Below, piece after piece: positions 1 through 6,958 of a DNA stretch of 12,566 bases. A program made the translations under genes and the position numbers. Each line of letters opens with the position of its first letter. Position 1 is the stretch's first letter. The notes under the pieces were generated by a model that saw only the letters and a program-made list of their open reading frames with translations, made no database searches and was not told where the DNA came from. The stretch comes from Hyaloperonospora brassicae (Eukaryota > Oomycota > Peronosporomycetes > Peronosporales > Peronosporaceae): positions 1 through 12,566 of the forward strand of contig CANTFL010001149.1 in NCBI GenBank assembly GCA_947650285.1, given 5' to 3'.

Positions 1-116
1 CCTGAACTAATTGTCTCCTTTTTAATTTACCTGATTGCAAAAAAGACTTTCAAAAGGTTTTTATTTGACCTCCTCGTCGTCCTATACCAATACTAAATGT
101 GATTAATAATTCATCA
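1..116. other. Short non-repetitive flank
   Basis: This AT-rich stretch precedes the minisatellite. I see no open frame, hairpin or motif in it that I can support. Confidence 0.5.
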
Positions 117-2065
117 TCTTGCAAAGTCTTGTCTCGTCTAGTCCTGTCTCATATATTCTTGTCTCGTCGAGTTTTAAATCGTTTATCCTTTTTTTCCTCG
201 AGTCTTCTTTTGTCAATTCTTGACTTTTCGAGCCCTCACCTGATGCGTTCTCTCTTGTAGAGTGAACTCTCATCCATTTTCCTCTATACGAACTTGTGTC
301 GGCAATTCTTAGATCGATAAGGCTTGTCTTTATCGGTCGAGTCTGCCTTCGTCGAGTCTCTTCTTGTCGAGGCTTCTCTCGTCGAGTCATACCCTGTCGA
401 GTCTTTTCTCGTCGAGTCTTGTCTCGTCGAGTATTGTCTCGTCGAGTCTTGTCTCGTCGGATCCTGTCGAGTCTTGTCTTGCCGACCCTTCTTGCGTCGA
501 GTCTTCTCTCGTCAATGCTTGACCTGTCCAGTCCTCTTTCGATGAGCCCTATCTTGTCGAGTCTAGGCACGTCAATTCCTCTCTCTTCGAGTCTTGTGTC
601 GGCGATTCTTGAATCGCTAAATATAGTCTTGGTCTGTACAGTCTTCATTCGTCGAGTCTCTTCTTGTTCAGGCTTCTCTCGTCGAGTCATTCCTGTCGAG
701 TCTTTTCTCGTCGAGTCTTCTCTCGTCGAGTCTTGTCTCGTCGGATCCTGTCGAGTCTTGTCTTGCCGACCCTTCTTGCGTCGAGTCTTCTCTCGTCAAT
801 TCTTGACCAATCAAGTCCGCTCTCGGTGAGCCCTATCTTGTCGAGTCTAGGCACGTCAATTCCTCTCTCTTCAAGTCTTGTGTCGGCGATTCTTGAATCG
901 CTAAGGCTTGTCTTTATCGGTCGAGTCTGCCTTCGTCGAGTTTCTTCTTGTCGAGGATTCTCTCGTCGAGTCATATCCTGTCGAGTCTTTTCTCGTCGAA
1001 TCTTGTCTCGTCGGATCATGTCTTGTCGAATCCATCTATCTCAAATCCTATCTTGTCGACTCGACTCTCGTCACTTTTTATCTGATCGAGTCTTGTGTCG
1101 GCGATTCTTGAATCGCTAAGGCTTGTCTTGATCTGTCGAGTCTTCATTCGTCGAGTCTCTTCTTGTTCAGGCTTCTCTCGTCGAGTCATATCCTGTCGAG
1201 TCTCCTCTCGTCGAATCTTGTCTCGTCGGATCCTGTCGAGTCTTGTCTTGCCGACCCTTCTTGCGTCGAGTCTTCTCTCGTCAATTCTTGACCTATCAAG
1301 TCCGCTCTCGGTGAGCTCTCTCTTGTCGAGTCTAGGCTCGTCAATTCCTCTCTCTTCAAGTCTTGTGTCGGCGATTCTTGAATCGCTAAGGCTTGTCTAG
1401 ATCTGTCGAGTCTTCTTTCGTCGAGTCATTTCCGGTCGAGTCTTGTCTCGTCACATCTTGTCTCGCCCAGTCTATCGCCAAGGATTCTATCAGCGATTCT
1501 GGTCTCGTCGAGGTTTCTTTTGTCGAGTCTGGCCATGTCGAGTCTCGTCTTGTTGAGGCTTGTCGCTTCGGGGCTTAGATCATCGAAGCTTGTCCCGTTG
1601 AGGCCTGGCTCGTCGAATCTTCACTTATGGAGTTTAATCACAGGCTTTCTATCTCGTCGAGACTTGGCTCGTTGAGTCGTCTCTTATCGCGTTTTTGCAC
1701 ACGAGTTCTTTCATGTCGAGACTTCTCTCGTCGAGTCTTGTGTCGTCGGATCTTGTCTCGTCGAGTCTTGTCTCTTCGGATCCTGTCTCGCCCAGCAATG
1801 AAACATCGAGGCTAGTTCCGTCGAGGCCTGGCTCGTCGAGTCTTCTCTTATCGTATTTATCACACGAGTTCTCTGTCGTCGATTCTTCTCTCGTCGAGGT
1901 ATGTCGCGTTGGATCCTGTCTTGTCGAATCTTGTCTCGCATAATCTTACCTCGTCATATATTTTCTTGTCGAGTCCTATGTCGTCGGGTCTTGCCTCGTC
2001 GGGTCTTGTTTAATGATTATCCTCTCGTCGAGGCTTTTATCGTCGAGTCCCTCCTAGTCGAGCCA
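117..2065. repeat. Degenerate 15-bp minisatellite array, about 1.95 kb
   Basis: Variants of a 15-bp unit near TCTCGTCGAGTCTTG follow each other almost without interruption. The plus strand is rich in T, C and G and very poor in A. Units are most uniform around 360-480, 680-780 and 1710-1790, and they become degenerate toward both ends, with the last clear GTCGAG words near 2040-2063. Since the unit length is a multiple of three, open frames persist on both strands. The minus strand (about 690-103 and 1019-687) encodes pentapeptides of the type DKTRR/EKTRQ, and the plus strand encodes SRRVL or VESCL repeats. These peptides look like translated satellite rather than proteins: there is no non-repetitive domain, and the phases drift wherever the unit spacing changes. 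A transcribed or translated role is not excluded, but nothing in the sequence supports one. Confidence 0.93.
295..1400. repeat. Higher-order repeat blocks inside the minisatellite
   Basis: A marker segment beginning TGTGTCGGC(A/G)ATTCTT, followed by an ATCGCTAA-type sequence, recurs at about 295, 595, 879, 1094 and 1364. The spacings are 300, 284, 215 and 270 bp, close to whole multiples of 15. Each marker is followed by the same ordered set of 15-bp variants, and most are preceded by a conserved stretch containing GTCTAGGC(A/T)CGTCAATTCC. This shows amplification of multi-unit blocks in addition to single-unit slippage. The block ending at 1094 is shorter and carries a different sequence (about 1030-1080) in place of the usual preamble, consistent with an internal deletion or block exchange. 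Confidence 0.8.
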
Positions 2066-2189
2066 AAATTGGACGACTTCAACCCTTTTTGGTTTCGCAT
2101 GTCGGCTTCAACTATCCAATAATTAAGTCAAGAGTAGTATTAACCACGATTCAAATTTTCGTGCACCGCAATGTCAACGCTACGAGTAC

Positions 2190-2520
2190 ACGTTGGCGAT
2201 ATGTGATCAGCATGGCGATCGCATCGAGGAGGCGATCGAGATCGTGACCGGACACCAGGTATGTGAATGCGATCAGTTTTACGTGGATCACGATAAGCGG
2301 TTGCGATCAAAGAAGTGTGTAACGCACAATGCTATATGCGATCAGCAAGGCGATCGCAATCAAGAAGGTGATCGTGACCGGTGATCAGGTATGTGATCGC
2401 GATCTGGATTGTGCGGACCAAACCATGTGATCCGCGATCGGCAAGACAATTTGCGATCAAGGATGTGCTCGCAACAAAGATGAAGGACCAGGTACGTGCT
2501 TGCGATCAAGCTAGTGTAGA
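2190..2520. repeat. GATC/CGATCG-rich tandem repeat, about three degenerate copies
   Basis: Segments containing GCGATCG, GTGACCGG, CAGGTATGTG and TGCGATCA recur in the same order. The CAGGT(A/T/C)...GTG landmark is at about 2256, 2386 and 2489, giving units of about 130 and 103 bp. GATC tetramers are far denser here than elsewhere in the window. A 63-codon frame (2193-2384, plus) lies inside the repeat and shows no domain, so I treat it as incidental. The unit is unrelated to the preceding 15-bp array. Confidence 0.75.
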
Positions 2521-2559
2521 CTACACGACATGATTTGCAACTATAAAATCAACTGCAGC

Positions 2560-3470
2560 GGACAAGTATATTACGCGTATGCCACTTAAGTTCAAGATTG
2601 CTATCTTCTGGAAAAAGCGACACGTGGCATGCGATCCTAACGGTATGAGAATAGAGATACGGTTATTGATCTTGATTGGCTAACATTTAGTAGAGATTAA
2701 TATGCCTTTGGCTACACGTGTCGACTTCTCTTCAGGTTGTCCTATTGGCCACCTGACGCCAAAGAAAGTTACATGCTGTAATGAAGTGATATCCCTGGAT
2801 TGTTTGGCCGGGGATCAAGAGCTCTCTAGCAAATCCCCAGCTTCGGTTGTTCGTAGAAAATCAGTAAGGCTAAGAGTGTTAGATCTTGAGACGGCTTAAA
2901 GGGTCAGAAGGCTCGCGAATCGAGCATCTACTTTGGACAAGGCGATCTGTTACAGATCAGCGTGACTCATATCGAGCACCCTACAAATATTCAACTGATT
3001 CCATGACAAATCCTTCATTATCATGCCCACCCCGGTCGTGGTGTGAAGATTTCTACACGGAGATCGGACCTCGACCTCATCGCAAACACGGTAAAGATTT
3101 CCATTGACACGAGTCCACCTGGAAGAGTTCAACCCGCCGCACCGATAGTTAAACAAGGTAATTAAACGTTACAACGCGGAATCATGAACCCGTTCCCTAG
3201 TAAGTTGACAGTCCGGCACAGTTAGTTTTTTGGGTCTCATCACGCAGTTTTGAGACCCCATTCCACCACCATATAAGTTGCATACGCTATGTAGTGTAGA
3301 TGGGTGTCTCATATTAATGTGTACACTGTACGCGAGAGAATGGCTTAGTCTCTACCACGGACACTTCTTAGATGAATATAATGCATAGGTATCGATAGTG
3401 TCAAGTTTTCTAATTTAATTTCTTTTGATGTTGACTTAACCATGTTAAACTACGAATATTAAAAGCAACT
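2560..3470. other. Intergenic stretch without a recognisable gene
   Basis: Several frames of 40-75 codons occur here (for example plus 2702-2899 and 2886-3107). None shows a recognisable domain, and they overlap in competing frames and strands. A perfect 8-bp inverted repeat GGGTCTCA/TGAGACCC with an 11-nt loop lies at 3232-3258 and follows a run of six T. The sequence may contain old transposon debris, but I cannot assign a family. Confidence 0.5.
3232..3258. repeat. Inverted repeat, 8-bp arms
   Basis: GGGTCTCA (3232-3239) pairs with TGAGACCC (3251-3258) across an 11-nt loop. It could be a cruciform or terminator-like hairpin; its role is unknown. Confidence 0.55.
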
Positions 3471-3563
3471 CCCCGCTTAACACCCATTGCGCGTGTTTTT
3501 CATTGGTCGTTGTATCACGTTGGTTGACATCATGGCGCATCATTACCAATCAGTGGAGCGGGG
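3471..3563. mobile_element. Possible 93-bp MITE-like inverted-repeat element
   Basis: CCCCGCT at 3471-3477 is the exact reverse complement of AGCGGGG at 3557-3563. A second inner pair, TGCGC / GCGCA, lies within about 20 bp of each end, so the segment could fold as an interrupted hairpin. No clear target-site duplication is visible in the flanks, and no internal coding capacity exists. The arms are short, so a chance arrangement is possible. Confidence 0.25.
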
Positions 3564-3909
3564 ATACATATTACCTTTAAAGGAAGGATTTCTCTGATAT
3601 CCGCTGAATAAGGTATATTTTGGTGATAGCTTTTATTGAGATTTTATAGTAATTGACAGAAAAAGGCGTCGATGTCATCAAACTAGTTCATTTCGTTACA
3701 CGTCTAGCAAGTAATAGTAGTGTAATGGATTAATATATTGGCCAGCTTCAACCAAGGAATAAAGTATAACTAAAGCTGCCCTCGAGAGTAACCTTCTTAC
3801 AATATGTACTGAGTAAGGTCAATTTTCTAGAAAATTTAGTTGAGATAACGTATTGAATGACTTAGTTGGTGTCGGTGTCACGGACCGGCTCACCACATTG
3901 GCTCTTTAA
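3564..3909. other. Intergenic, no gene seen
   Basis: This AT-rich segment has frequent stops in all frames and no motif that I can support. Confidence 0.5.
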
Positions 3910-4272
3910 ATTTGTGGACCCCGCTCTCTGACCCTGTATGATGCTGAATCGGCTGCATCCGAACTTGGATACCTCGATGTGATTGAAGACTTCCATCCGG
4001 GTTTCGATGTTATACACAACTCAGAAGGGTACGCGAGTAGTACCGAGAACTATGAACAGCTAACTTTGGTTCGTGAGCCCACTTGGTCAAGAGCAATCAT
4101 TTCTTTGCTATGCAGTGCTCTACGAGTTCCCTTATAGATTACATTGGCAGTTCGGACCACAGTTCGTCGAGATGCTACTACTTCATCATTACGGTCGCAT
4201 GATTGTGCACCCATATTGTCGGTCATGCCTTTACAAAATTTGTCGTTTTTTTCACGGGTAGCGTGCAAGTAG
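3910..4272 (+). pseudogene. Unrecognised coding remnant, interrupted by one stop
   Basis: After a TAA at 3907-3909 one plus-strand frame stays open for 75 codons to a TAG at 4135-4137. The same frame then continues for 44 more codons to a TAG at 4270-4272. There is no ATG near its beginning. The first part has a protein-like composition, including the stretch AASELGYLDVIEDFH, which loosely resembles the helix pattern of oomycete ankyrin-type repeats (small residues, G-x-L-x-V, then H). That resemblance is weak and I do not assign a family. Shorter frames on both strands overlap it (minus 4268-4050, plus 4073-4261), so chance openness is a real alternative. If real, it is a broken fragment of a host gene or of an older mobile element. 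Confidence 0.25.
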
Positions 4273-4381
4273 GTCGTAACATTAAAGGATCAACTATGCT
4301 CTTTTGTCATGAAAGTGTACAAAAGCTTGCTTCTCACCGAGGACTGTACCAAAGGCACGGATGCCGCGTGTATTTTGGCTC

Positions 4382-4453
4382 ATGACTAGATTCTATATTG
4401 CAATCGTCGGCATAGCAACAATCGCATCCATATCTTATTTAGCTCATGCCTAA
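4382..4453 (+). pseudogene. Signal-peptide-like start of a secreted protein, then stop
   Basis: An ATG at 4382 opens a 23-residue frame beginning MTRFYIAIVGIATIAS and ending SYLAHA before a TAA at 4451. It has a basic n-region (T-R), a long hydrophobic core of about 17 residues and an A-H-A c-region. This fits a classical eukaryotic secretion signal with the cleavage site at the end of the frame. In oomycetes such signals head effectors and other secreted proteins, but no RxLR or LxLFLAK motif follows in any frame, so I do not call it an effector. A frame shifted by +1 begins at an ATG at 4446 and runs 51 codons, so a single indel near 4446-4453 could have split one gene. The frames reach the LTR edge at 4571, suggesting that a retroelement insertion removed the remainder. 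Confidence 0.4.
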
Positions 4454-4601
4454 AGTCTATACAAAGCTAAAGGCAGCAGCATCCGCAACTCTCCTCTCAA
4501 TAGAAAAAGCTGCCTCAGAGTCGTTGGTCACTCGTCGCATTCATTTTGTGGCCATCACAGGCGTGTTGCTTGTAACGGGGCACACCCTTGTGTCCAATTA
4601 A
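4446..4601 (+). pseudogene. 51-codon frame following the signal peptide, running into the LTR
   Basis: The frame starts MPKVYTKLKAAASATLLS and ends at a TAA at 4599-4601. The last ten codons lie inside the LTR, whose TGTAACGG edge is at 4571, so only 4446-4570 can belong to an older host gene. The middle part (about residues 9-27) is Ala/Ser-rich and helix-prone. No domain is recognised. It overlaps the end of the signal-peptide frame by 8 bp in another frame, consistent with one frameshifted gene, but independent chance frames are also possible. Confidence 0.25.
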
Positions 4602-4620
4602 CACAAGGTGGTATGTGCCC
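4578..4620 (-). repeat. LTR-terminal stem-loop
   Basis: GGGCACA (4578-4584) pairs with TGTGCCC (4614-4620). Inside it CCTTGTGT (4586-4593) pairs with ACACAAGG (4601-4608) around a 7-nt loop. The structure starts within 8 bp of the LTR edge, in the presumed U5 end. The right LTR has its own, differently sequenced stem at the same place, so the structure may be kept while the sequence changes. Confidence 0.7.
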
Positions 4621-4832
4621 GACAAATGTACACGTGGCACCGAGGAAGCAATAGACAAAACAGAGAATGAAAGCTCTGTTGTGAGATAAGAAGTAGAACT
4701 GTTTAATTAATTTAGTTATAACGTAAATATATCCTCTTTGACTTGCTCAAACTATTTTAAATTTTCATCTTCTATGTGGGTCTCTTGCTCACTACTTATT
4801 GCGCGCATCCAGCAGCGATTAGTGGTTGAGTA

Positions 4833-4857
4833 GGTTGATATACACTGTACATCAACC
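4833..4857. repeat. 25-bp near-perfect palindrome
   Basis: GGTTGAT (4833-4839) and ATCAACC (4851-4857) are exact complements. The interior TACA/TGTA also pairs, leaving one A-C mismatch and one central base. The whole segment is almost a perfect palindrome inside the putative LTR. Confidence 0.7.
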
Positions 4858-4967
4858 GAGAAGTGGACCCCTCCACGGATACTACCCTTATAAATTATAT
4901 TTCGACTAAATAACTTTTTTCAAATGATGTTAATTGATTATCATTAAACAAAAAGATTATTCAAAAA

Positions 4968-4985
4968 TTGGTACTTTCGTACCAA
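4968..4985. repeat. Hairpin, 7-bp stem and 4-nt loop
   Basis: TTGGTAC (4968-4974) and GTACCAA (4979-4985) are separated by TTTC. Confidence 0.7.
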
Positions 4986-5210
4986 ACTTTATGTAATGGG
5001 CTCAACCCGTTTCATCACCCCTCCCTTAACCATCAGTCACTATCGTAAATATTATGATTGGTTGTGACAAATTAACTACCGTCGTGTCGCTCTGGGGACG
5101 GGAAGTACTTGTTGGTCGATTTTCTCGCTTTTAACTCCACAGCGCATGACAAGCAAGGCCGCGTCTAAGGCGGCTACACGGATGTGTGCAGCCGGAGAAA
5201 AAGACAATTA

Positions 5211-5661
5211 AGAATCAGCAGCTTGCCACTCCCGAAGCTGCATGTGCACGTTGTCACCACGTGCGATTTTTTCACTTGGCTGCGGGTGTTAGTCTTATGG
5301 ACCATGTTATCGATAAAGAGGTGGTCTTCTAGGAAGAGTCGGACGCACCGACCGACTTGACGTCTTCCGCAAATCTTGACCAAACGGTCGCGTAAACGAA
5401 AACTGCTAGGCCTCGAGGCAGTCTCGACATGGATCTGCGGTACGAGATCTTCGATTAAGCGAAGAGTCTAAAGACTCGTCACCGGGATCAAACCGATCGC
5501 GCTCGTATTCGAACGAGGCCAGTGCAACTTGAGGACGTAAGTCCTCATAAGGATTTCGACGACTCTTTACGGAGTTATCGTTGCCGTAGCCGTGACTGTG
5601 GTGCCGTTTACGGTTCACCACGCAGGAGGAGCAGGATCGTGACGCTACACGATCTGCTCCT
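5211..5661 (-). other. Dense hairpin cluster in the presumed R/U5 leader
   Basis: At least nine small stem-loops follow one another: 5218-5241 (7 bp), 5246-5264 (6 bp), 5337-5357 (6 bp), 5448-5465 (6 bp), 5464-5477 (6 bp), 5530-5547 (7 bp, loop GTAA), 5598-5621 (9 bp with a 2-nt bulge) and 5627-5661 (14 bp with one bulged G), plus a GCCTCGAGGC palindrome at 5410-5419. The segment is downstream of the TATA-like box in the minus direction, so it would lie in the RNA leader. A minus-strand frame of 87 codons (5669-5406, starting MFSGADRVASRS) spans much of it. The frame is Arg/Ser/Asp-rich without a recognisable domain and could be incidental. Confidence 0.6.
5627..5661. repeat. 14-bp stem with a single bulge
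   Basis: AGGAGCAG (5627-5634), a bulged G at 5635 and ATCGTG (5636-5641) pair with CACGAT (5648-5653) and CTGCTCCT (5654-5661) across a 6-nt loop. This is one of the longest stems in the window. Confidence 0.75.
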
Positions 5662-5740
5662 GAGAACAATCCCTGGATGCTATCTTTGAGAGAGCAGAGA
5701 GAGTGGTATTATTAAACCACTAAAAGTTGTCAAATCCCAC

Positions 5741-5751
5741 TCTATATACTC
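5741..5751 (-). promoter_or_regulatory. TATA-like box of the LTR promoter (minus strand)
   Basis: On the minus strand the sequence reads GAGTATATAGA, with TATATA at 5748-5743. About 40-60 bases downstream comes a CT-rich stretch (5712-5690, minus strand CTCTCTCTGCTCTCTC) and then the hairpin cluster. This arrangement is expected of an LTR U3-R junction. No classical oomycete initiator (TCAYTYY-like) was found next to it, so the start site is a guess. Confidence 0.35.
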
Positions 5752-5977
5752 ATTAATGCTCCATGGTCTTGACCCCAGTGCGAGGAACTATCGCACCGAA
5801 CATGATTTTTATATCGATGTTTTTTTCAGACATCGGTGGTCCCACTGCAACAATAAAAGAGACAGCTCTCGTTGCCGCAGGCGTGGAACGCATTTATCGC
5901 CAACATTTTAAATGTTAGTCGACAGTCTTGGCTGGACATACTTGATGTTGCTCTCAGTAAGTTTGGGAAAATCGCTT

Positions 5978-6005
5978 ATCGGTGCTCGGTATAAATTGCA
6001 CCGAT
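5978..6005. repeat. Hairpin, 8-bp stem
   Basis: ATCGGTGC (5978-5985) pairs with GCACCGAT (5998-6005) across 12 nt, directly beside the next stem-loop. Confidence 0.7.
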
Positions 6006-6010
6006 TATCT

Positions 6011-6037
6011 CGAGAGGCACATTAACTTTGCCTCTCG
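6011..6037. repeat. Hairpin, 9-bp stem
   Basis: CGAGAGGCA (6011-6019) pairs with TGCCTCTCG (6029-6037) across a 9-nt loop, in the region just downstream of the chromodomain stop on the minus strand. Confidence 0.75.
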
Positions 6038-6101
6038 TGGGTAGAGAAATGTCTGAGTTGTGTTGACAACTTAGTTCGCGCCCCTAAGGAGGCGTACCTT
6101 C

Positions 6102-6356
6102 TCAATCAGCCCTACCGAAGGACGCGCGTCTCGTCTGAGAGGCGCGACGATGGATATTTGCAACCACTTTACAAATGCGTTGATCGTTCGTACGACGATG
6201 GCCCTGCACCATTAAAGGGTACGTCTCGTCGTCCTGATCGACGAGACCATCCACATACATCATCAGCTGAAAGCGGGGCTCCCAGCTGTTCCAAGAGGGT
6301 AAATTTATCCCGACACTGGACGAGCTAACTCGCCTTGATCCTAAAAAATCACGTTT
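6102..6356 (-). pseudogene. Chromodomain remnant at the end of pol
   Basis: This minus-strand frame of 84 codons ends at a TGA (6104-6102). It contains LPSWNSWEPRFQL followed by a segment ending DETYPL. The N-S-W-E-P core and the D-G-L-V-x-Q-x-D-E-T tail are the C-terminal half of a chromodomain as found at the end of chromovirus integrases. There it binds modified histone tails and steers integration. The N-terminal half (the aromatic cage and the Y-L-V-K-W-type strand) is missing, as is the GPF/GPY region expected between integrase and chromodomain. The frame differs from that of the acidic linker upstream (6669-6349), and the junction near 6345-6360 is therefore a deletion breakpoint. The terminal part is basic (many R). 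Identification rests on the SWEP core and its position, so it is good but not certain. Confidence 0.75.
6223..6247. repeat. Hairpin, 9-bp stem, inside the chromodomain remnant
   Basis: GTCTCGTCG (6223-6231) pairs with CGACGAGAC (6239-6247) across 7 nt. Confidence 0.75.
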
Positions 6357-6690
6357 TTATAATATACGCTCCACAAGGAAGCGTTAAGCACCGCGTGAGT
6401 CCACCGAAGAATGTGGTAGAGGAAACAACTGCAGAAAGAGTGCTTTCTTCTTTCCGTTCATCGACGAGAATATTGTCATCATGGCTAGTATAGTCGTTGG
6501 CGATGCTAAAAATAATAGCATCATCATCATCACCTGAGTCAATAATAGCGTCATCGCTATTATTGAGGTGATCTTCTTCACCGAAGTCGACCTGATCGAC
6601 ATTGGCATCATACGTTACGACGTTAGCTTCGGTATGTGATTTGCAAGAGCTGGAACGGTCTTTGCTCAAGCGAGTCCCTCCCCCTATTTA
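6349..6690 (-). pseudogene. Acidic C-terminal linker of the integrase
   Basis: The frame begins with a Gly-Gly-Gly-Thr-Arg turn at about 6690-6675, continues SKDRSSSCKSH and becomes strongly acidic (runs of D and E around 6580-6500) before a stop near 6349. This basic-then-acidic spacer follows the integrase catalytic core in oomycete gypsy elements, so I read it as the continuation of pol after a one-base shift near 6700-6690 rather than as a separate gene. It contains the longest perfect stem in the window (6539-6566), which coincides with the Asn-Asn-Ser-Asp-Asp-Ala-Ile-Ile-Asp segment. After about residue 90 the resemblance fades and the expected downstream parts are absent, pointing to a deletion before the chromodomain piece. 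Confidence 0.65.
6539..6566. repeat. Hairpin, perfect 12-bp stem and 4-nt loop
   Basis: TCAATAATAGCG (6539-6550) pairs with CGCTATTATTGA (6555-6566) around TCAT. It lies wholly inside coding sequence of the integrase linker. Confidence 0.85.
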
Positions 6691-6719
6691 AGTTCTACAC
6701 TCTAAATGGTGGGCAGACC

Positions 6720-6739
6720 TGGATGGCGTAAGCCATCCA
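6720..6739. repeat. Hairpin, 8-bp stem, in integrase
   Basis: TGGATGGC (6720-6727) pairs with GCCATCCA (6732-6739) around GTAA. It overlaps the conserved G-L-R-H-P codons. Confidence 0.75.
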
Positions 6740-6880
6740 CGAAAACGGTAAATGCTGTGGTTAAGCATGCACCAAATTTATTGATGGTGAATTTTACCAT
6801 GGGTAGGATTTCGCTCCAACTCGGCTACGAGTGGACGGATCCTCGACGAATCATTTTGAGGACAGGATTTGCATGCGCCG

Positions 6881-6958
6881 TCTGACCATCTGTTTTGAGA
6901 AGGTCAGATGTTAACATCTTTTATCGTGTTCCGAGGATTTGGCATACGGATTGCCAAA
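6881..6958. repeat. Three inverted repeats in a row in integrase
   Basis: TCTGACC/GGTCAGA (6881-6887 and 6902-6908), the perfect palindrome AGATGTTAACATCT (6906-6919) and TTTGGCA/TGCCAAA (6938-6944 and 6952-6958) follow each other within 80 bp. Confidence 0.7.

Larger units (their letters stand above)
4571..6073 (-). mobile_element. Putative 3' LTR of the minus-strand gypsy element
   Basis: On the plus strand the left edge reads TGTAACGGGG at 4571, and the same TGTAACGGG word marks the other element edge at 11227. It would be the U5 end of an LTR for an element read right to left. The region contains a minus-strand TATA-like box (5743-5748) and no pol domain, and it begins just after the chromodomain frame stops (6104-6102). 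The inner boundary is uncertain: a TGTCAACAC word near 6073 on the minus strand, preceded by a purine-containing tract, is my best guess. A 1.5-kb LTR is long but not unheard of for chromoviruses. The matching LTR on the right is very different in sequence, so the pair is old, recombinant or not a true pair. Confidence 0.5.

Noticed and set aside
103..690. 195-codon minus-strand frame rich in Arg, Asp, Lys and Thr as a protein-coding gene
   Set aside because: It is the translation of the 15-bp satellite. The same DNA is also open on the plus strand in two frames, and no non-repetitive domain is present.
296..1578. Several plus-strand Ser/Leu/Val/Arg-rich frames as genes
   Set aside because: Same reason: they are frames through the minisatellite that end wherever unit phase changes.
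117..2065. CRISPR array or telomeric repeat
   Set aside because: The units are contiguous without unique spacers of constant length, and the 15-bp unit does not match known telomere repeats.
2702..3156. Short frames on both strands as small genes
   Set aside because: They overlap and compete with one another, and none has a recognisable motif, signal or context.
4382..4601. RxLR or Crinkler effector gene
   Set aside because: The signal peptide is convincing, but no RxLR, dEER or LxLFLAK motif follows in any frame before the LTR.
6672..6690. Minus-strand AATAGGGGGAGGGACT as polypurine tract before the 3' LTR
   Set aside because: It encodes the Gly-Gly-Gly-Thr-Arg turn at the start of the integrase linker, and pol-derived sequence (linker, chromodomain) continues for another 580 bp beyond it.
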